8,910 nt of DNA, from positions 1 through 8,910 of the forward strand of contig CAMDOJ010000071.1 in the NCBI GenBank assembly GCA_945903555.1, in the 5' to 3' direction. Source of the stretch: Chthoniobacter flavus. GTDB lineage: Bacteria; Verrucomicrobiota; Verrucomicrobiia; Chthoniobacterales; Terrimicrobiaceae. Below are positions 5,379-8,910 of the stretch, piece by piece. Numbering within the stretch: the first letter of the stretch is position 1; the number at the start of each line of letters is the position of its first letter. Position numbers and translations under genes: made by a program. Below the pieces are notes generated by a model. The model saw only the letters and a list, made by a program, of their open reading frames with translations. It did not search any database and had not been told where the DNA came from.

Positions 5379-6237
5379 TGTTGGCAAGTTGTTCGCGGAT
5401 CCTGTCCAATTCTGTCTTTGCGTCGATGACGAGTCGAGCGATGCGCGTGTCGGCGGACTTGGATCCGATGGTGTTGAATTCGCGTCCGAGCTCCTGCGCG
5501 AGGAACTCCAGTGTGCGGCCCATGGGGGCGGTGGACGCCAGTTTTTCGTGGAACTGGGCAATGTGGCTGGCGGCGCGTTCCAGTTCCTCCGTGATATCAC
5601 AGCGTTCAGCAAAAAGAGCGACTTCCGCAATGAGTCGTGGATCCTCGGCGATCAAGCCAAGGTCGGCGCGCTCGATACGCTTCCAAAGTGTTTGGCGATA
5701 TTGTGCGGTGACAGTATCGGCCAACGGGGTGATTTTTTTTGTGATGGCGGCGAGTTGGTTGACGCTTTTACCGAGAACCTTCTGGAGCATCGCTCCTTCG
5801 CGGTTGCGGGTTGTGACAAGTCCGGTGAGGGCCTTTTCCAAAGCGGCAAGGACGACCTCGCGCGGGGCCTCGCCTTCGGGCTTTGCTGAGGTTTCGAGTC
5901 CTGCAGCGGCAAGGACATCGGAGATGGTGATCTCTCCACCTACGCCGAGTTTCTTTTGCAGGCGGCGGGCTTCACTGACAAAAGCGGCGGCGCGATGCTC
6001 GTCAAAAAAGAGTCCAGACTTTCCGCTGGTATGGCTGAGAAGGAGGTTCACCTGCACGCGTCCGCGGGTGATGCTGGCCAGCACGCGTTCGCGAACAAAG
6101 GGTTCCAGCCAAGCTGCGCCTCGTTCGGAGTGGAAGACGACTTCCGCGGTCTTGCGATTGACGGAGTAGCACTCGACTGTGGCCGTCCATGTTTTTGTTT
6201 TTGCTTCGCCGCTGCCATGGCCGGTCATGCTTGTCAT
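5371..6237 (-). CDS. yicC: YicC/YloC-family endoribonuclease
   Basis: The 288-residue product opens with the family signature SMTGHG (residues 3-8), followed by SVNRKTAEVVF and LEPFVRERVLASITRGRVQV (45-64). The C-terminal domain contains EDPRLIAEVALFAERCDITEEL (198-219), with the acidic cluster seen in the family. It ends in GRTLEFLAQELGREFNTIGSKSAD and a final REQLANIE, all typical YicC features. E. coli YicC and B. subtilis YloC are reported as RNases, and the yicC-gmk adjacency is widely conserved. The start lies 10 bases after the coaX stop with a pyrimidine-rich leader and no Shine-Dalgarno. The opposite strand also holds a 263-codon open frame, but it is a shadow. Function beyond RNA cleavage is not evident from this sequence. 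Confidence 0.93.
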   Translation of the reverse strand: MTSMTGHGSGEAKTKTWTATVECYSVNRKTAEVVFHSERGAAWLEPFVRERVLASITRGRVQVNLLLSHTSGKSGLFFDEHRAAAFVSEARRLQKKLGVGGEITISDVLAAAGLETSAKPEGEAPREVVLAALEKALTGLVTTRNREGAMLQKVLGKSVNQLAAITKKITPLADTVTAQYRQTLWKRIERADLGLIAEDPRLIAEVALFAERCDITEELERAASHIAQFHEKLASTAPMGRTLEFLAQELGREFNTIGSKSADTRIARLVIDAKTELDRIREQLANIE

Positions 6238-6247
6238 AAGAGAATTT

Positions 6248-7030
6248 TTATCGTCTAGCGCGGCGATCTGTCGAGGCGCATTCCGCCTTGCTGAGGGGGG
6301 ATGTGTTTTTTTTGCCGATCACGAGGAGTCCTCGCAGAGTGAGGAACGGATCGACGATATCAAATAAAGATTCGCCGGAGGCAAGGAGCTCGGCATCGCC
6401 ACCAGTGGCGATGAGGTGAGGACGGGTGTTAGGAAAAGTCTCGGCTTGGATTTTCTCGAGAATGTTGCCGACCAGTCCGCGGTAGCCGTAAATGGCGCCG
6501 GACAGCATGGCGTCCTTCGTGGAGCGACCGACAACGCAGCAGGGCTCGCGCAAGCGGATGAGGGGCAGAAGTGCTGTGCGGTCGTGGAGGTAGTTTGTCA
6601 TTGCTCCGAGGCCGGGGGCAATCACTCCGCCGATGTAGGAGGCATTCGGGGAAATCACATCAAAAGTCACAGCGGTGCCGAAATCCACAACGATGGCTGG
6701 AAAGCCATGGTGAGCGACACATCCTGCCGCATTGGCCAAGCGGTCCGCCCCAATAGCAGCCGGGTTCGGATAGTCGATGCCGATTCCTAAATCGAGATGG
6801 GGTCCAATCACACAGGCGCGAGGAAATCTTTTAAGGACAACGCTGGTCTTCTTTGGAACAACCGATGAAAGGACAACAGCATCGACATCGAATGAAGATG
6901 GGATTTTGTCGAAATCCTTCGCCGAAAGTGAAGGGGTAAGTAAACGGTGGACACGCCCTATTCTGTCGCCGCGTGCCAGCGCGACCTTGGTGAAGCTGTT
7001 GCTGATGTCGATGAGGAGAAATCGTCTCAT
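6248..7030 (-). CDS. coaX: Type III pantothenate kinase
   Basis: CoaX phosphorylates pantothenate, the first step of CoA synthesis. The type III enzyme is insensitive to CoA feedback and needs a monovalent cation. The 260-residue protein has the actin/ASKHA-fold motifs: LLIDISNSFTKVAL at the N-terminus (Asp8), SSVVP at 55-59, GADRLANA with the catalytic Asp96, VDFGTAVTFDVI (115-126) and GGVIAPG (134-140). The first phosphate motif is normally DxGN; here it is DISN, with Ser10 in place of Gly. The extreme C-terminus is basic (TDRRARR) and looks like a nonessential tail. The ATG overlaps the transporter stop as ATGA. Sharing an operon with coaC ties two CoA steps together. Confidence 0.93.
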   Translation of the reverse strand: MRRFLLIDISNSFTKVALARGDRIGRVHRLLTPSLSAKDFDKIPSSFDVDAVVLSSVVPKKTSVVLKRFPRACVIGPHLDLGIGIDYPNPAAIGADRLANAAGCVAHHGFPAIVVDFGTAVTFDVISPNASYIGGVIAPGLGAMTNYLHDRTALLPLIRLREPCCVVGRSTKDAMLSGAIYGYRGLVGNILEKIQAETFPNTRPHLIATGGDAELLASGESLFDIVDPFLTLRGLLVIGKKNTSPLSKAECASTDRRARR

Positions 7031-8337
7031 GTGTTCAATGTTTGAGATTCCTGCGACACCACGGATGCAATCACAAGATCACCAGTTACGTTCAGGGCTG
7101 TGCGACACATATCCAAAAAGCGATCAATCCCCAAAATGATTGCTATAGACTCAGCAGGCACATTGATGGAGAGAAGCACCCCGACCACAAGTGGAAGCGA
7201 ACCGCCAGGGACTCCCGCGGTGCCAATGCCCGCCATGATGCACATGAGGGCCACCACGATTTGCTGCGTGAGAGTGAGGTCAACGCCGAAGACTTGAGCA
7301 AGAAACAGAACAGTGATGCCTTCATATAAAGCTGTGCCGTTCTGATTTGCGCTTGCGCCCACAGTGAGGACAAAGCGTGCGATGCGGCTTGGGATTTTCA
7401 GATCCTGTTCCGCTACGCGAAGTGAGACAGGGAGAGTGGCGTTGCTCGAGGAGGTACTAAATGCGGTGAAGATGGCTTCCTTGGCTCCCCGGAAAAAACC
7501 CAACGGACTACAACCAGCCAGAACCAGAACGGCAGGGTAGACCACAAACTGCTGTAATGCGAGACCCAGTAGAACAACGCCTGTATAAAAACCAAGCGTA
7601 CGAAAAAGGTCGAATCCCAAACGTGCAGCGACCGCAAATCCCAAGCACGCGACACCGTAGGGAGCGAGCTTAAGCGCAAATCCAATGATGACCATCGAGA
7701 CCTCAAACATCCCCTCAAAGAAACCTCGCAAAACCAAGGTCTTTTCGCGCGGCGCCACAGTCATGGCAAATCCCACAAACAAACTGAAGACCATCACGGA
7801 CATCAGGCCGCCGCCAGTATTTTCGGGGTTGAAAGAGTTTACGGCTTCGGCGAGGGGATTTTCCGGAATGAAGTTGAGGAGAGTGGTAGCTACCGGTTGG
7901 CTGTGCATGCCGCGCTCGATGTTTGTGCGTGAGGCGTTGGAGTAAGTGGATATCAGCGCTTGGCGACTGGCCTCCGGCATGGCTTTTCCTGGGGCAAGGA
8001 TGTTAACGAGGCCCAACGCTATTCCTACGCTCAGGCTGGATAGAAGTAGTGTCAGGAGCAACGTTCGCCCGCCGACGCGCCCGAGGGTCCGAAGGTTTCC
8101 CATTTCCATTGTGCCAAGAACAATGGCGGAGAGGATCAGAGGCACGACCACCATGAAAATGAGGCGTAAAAAAACTTTTCCTGCAGGCTGTATGACTTGA
8201 TCGATCCACCATGTGAGAGGCTCGCGAGACGACTCTGGAAGAAGCCCGCCGGCGAGGAGGCCTAAAGCCAATCCGCCCACTAGACCGAGAAGAATGCGAG
8301 TGGATTGGGCGTGTGCCGGTTTGGCGTCGGGCCCCAT
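7027..8337 (-). CDS. Dicarboxylate/amino acid:cation symporter, GltP/GltT type
   Basis: This 436-residue inner-membrane protein belongs to the DAACS (SLC1-like) family. It has about eight hydrophobic helices plus the two re-entrant hairpins. The first hairpin carries the serine-rich motif STSSSNATLPV (294-304) and the second GIGTAGVPGGS (370-380). Helix 8 reads IDRFLDMCRTALNVTGD. D409, R412, N416 and D420 match the GltPh residues that bind the substrate amino and carboxyl groups; the Arg favours acidic substrates such as glutamate or aspartate. The helix-7 motif, usually NMDGT, is NQNGT at 331-335, replacing the Asp that helps coordinate sodium. Coupling-ion use may therefore differ (inference). 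It starts 6 bases after the ACT-protein stop and overlaps coaX. The exact substrate cannot be settled from sequence. Confidence 0.92.
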   Translation of the reverse strand: MGPDAKPAHAQSTRILLGLVGGLALGLLAGGLLPESSREPLTWWIDQVIQPAGKVFLRLIFMVVVPLILSAIVLGTMEMGNLRTLGRVGGRTLLLTLLLSSLSVGIALGLVNILAPGKAMPEASRQALISTYSNASRTNIERGMHSQPVATTLLNFIPENPLAEAVNSFNPENTGGGLMSVMVFSLFVGFAMTVAPREKTLVLRGFFEGMFEVSMVIIGFALKLAPYGVACLGFAVAARLGFDLFRTLGFYTGVVLLGLALQQFVVYPAVLVLAGCSPLGFFRGAKEAIFTAFSTSSSNATLPVSLRVAEQDLKIPSRIARFVLTVGASANQNGTALYEGITVLFLAQVFGVDLTLTQQIVVALMCIMAGIGTAGVPGGSLPLVVGVLLSINVPAESIAIILGIDRFLDMCRTALNVTGDLVIASVVSQESQTLNT

Positions 8338-8343
8338 GAGGAT

Positions 8344-8805
8344 TTAGCGAGAGAGATCGCCTTGGCTTAGAATCTGGAATCCCTCACCACGGAGAACCGA
8401 GGAGGAGCACTCTATGTCGTCCAAATGCAATGCTAACACGGCGCGTCCGCGCGGACGAACGAGAAGCGGGTAGCTGAAGTGGATGTTCACTTCGGCCATG
8501 AGCAGTGCAGCAAGCACACGAGAGAGGTCGCCCGGACCTTCATCTAACTCGACGACCATCAAAGCGCATTCGCTATGGGGAATGTCGCGTTCTAGGAAGA
8601 GTTCACTCGTCCGATCTGGGTCGCTCACGATCATGCGACCGATCGCGGACTCGGAGGATTCCGCAATGCTGAGGGCCAGCACGATAATGTTATTGTCATC
8701 TAGCAGGCGGACGACTTCGAGCAGGGCGCCGACTTTATTTTGTAGGAAAACGGAAAACTGGCGCACCTGGGGGCTGTGGAGTTTCTCGGCGGTGGCGGAA
8801 GTCAT
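8344..8805 (-). CDS. Two-ACT-domain protein, putative amino-acid-binding regulator
   Basis: From the ATG at 8805 the product has 153 residues and appears to be two ACT modules with little else. The first covers about 16-70: FSVFLQNKVGALLEVVRLL, resembling the ligand-loop region NKxGxL of IlvN. The second covers about 81-150 (ALMVVELDEGPGDLSRVLAALLMAEVNIHF). ACT pairs bind amino acids and control enzymes or transporters. No catalytic or DNA-binding domain is present. It is first in the operon and directly precedes an amino-acid symporter, so it could sense the transported amino acid (inference). The frame extends to an ATG at 8835, which would add 10 residues (MFFCVLQYSI), but that segment contains the promoter-like sequence, so MTSATAEKL is preferred. 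I cannot name the target. Confidence 0.8.
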   Translation of the reverse strand: MTSATAEKLHSPQVRQFSVFLQNKVGALLEVVRLLDDNNIIVLALSIAESSESAIGRMIVSDPDRTSELFLERDIPHSECALMVVELDEGPGDLSRVLAALLMAEVNIHFSYPLLVRPRGRAVLALHLDDIECSSSVLRGEGFQILSQGDLSR

Positions 8806-8813
8806 AATGGAAT

Positions 8814-8843
8814 ATTGTAGCACACAAAAGAACACTTTGTCAC
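8814..8843 (-). promoter_or_regulatory. Candidate sigma-70 promoter, nearly leaderless, for the ACT-gltP-coaX-yicC-gmk-coaC operon
   Basis: On the minus strand GTGACA (8843-8838) is followed after 18 bases by TACAAT (8819-8814). Both boxes match five of six consensus bases. A start site about seven bases past the -10 would fall near 8807, two bases from the ATG at 8805, so the transcript would be essentially leaderless. The remaining bases to 8910 show no gene end or hairpin that I can support. Confidence 0.55.
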
Positions 8844-8910
8844 CCCCCGTGGTGAGGGAGGTGGAGCGGGTTTATGAGCGGGGGATGGGAGTGGCTATAT
8901 GATTCAGGAT

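Noticed and set aside
5379..5630. N-terminal extension of Gmk
   Set aside because: Its composition is that of a shadow of yicC; family length fits the TTG start instead.
5378..6169. 263-codon open frame on the plus strand
   Set aside because: It is fully antisense to yicC, whose motifs are clear. The product is Ser/Arg/Ala-rich with no recognisable domain.

Overview
The window looks like a chromosomal segment of a Verrucomicrobiota bacterium. The best taxonomic clue is at the left edge: a secreted ~21 kDa protein resembling Akkermansia Amuc_1102 is followed directly by a pilM-like gene (Amuc_1101 type), an order I associate with the verrucomicrobial type IV pilus locus. A lysine/alanine/proline-rich histone H1-like protein fits the same assignment. 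All twelve genes I can support lie on the minus strand, so transcription runs from high to low coordinates. There are no tRNAs, rRNAs, insertion sequences, phage genes or CRISPR arrays. Almost every base is coding, and no gene-free stretch exceeds about 190 bases.

Right block (8805 down to 4219). Six tightly packed genes look like one operon: a two-ACT-domain protein, an acidic amino acid/cation symporter (GltP/GltT type), type III pantothenate kinase (coaX), a YicC-family endoribonuclease, guanylate kinase (gmk) and a stand-alone phosphopantothenoylcysteine decarboxylase (coaC). Two junctions are ATGA overlaps and gmk starts inside the end of yicC. The block joins a putative amino-acid sensor and uptake pair to two steps of CoA synthesis and to GMP phosphorylation. 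A promoter-like sequence sits almost on top of the first start codon.

Middle (4218 down to 3763). A short gene for an H1-like DNA-binding protein contains five near-perfect 18-bp repeats. A strong intrinsic terminator follows it. Its upstream region carries two perfect DnaA-box matches and one near match at helical spacing, next to an A+T-rich stretch.

Left-middle block (3590 down to 1081). ilvN, ilvC and a UDP-glucuronate decarboxylase gene run in series. They provide the regulatory subunit of acetolactate synthase, the next enzyme of branched-chain amino acid synthesis, and an enzyme making UDP-xylose for surface polysaccharide. ilvB is not in the window.

Left edge (1019 down to 1). The Amuc_1102-like secreted protein and the N-terminal 119 residues of PilM begin what is probably a pilus assembly operon continuing outside the window.

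I do not see an undescribed multi-gene system here. The points most worth following are the DnaA-box cluster ahead of the H1-like gene, the near absence of Shine-Dalgarno sequences (only the H1-like gene has one), the missing rpoZ and coaB in an otherwise familiar gene order, and the unusual NQNGT motif in the transporter.
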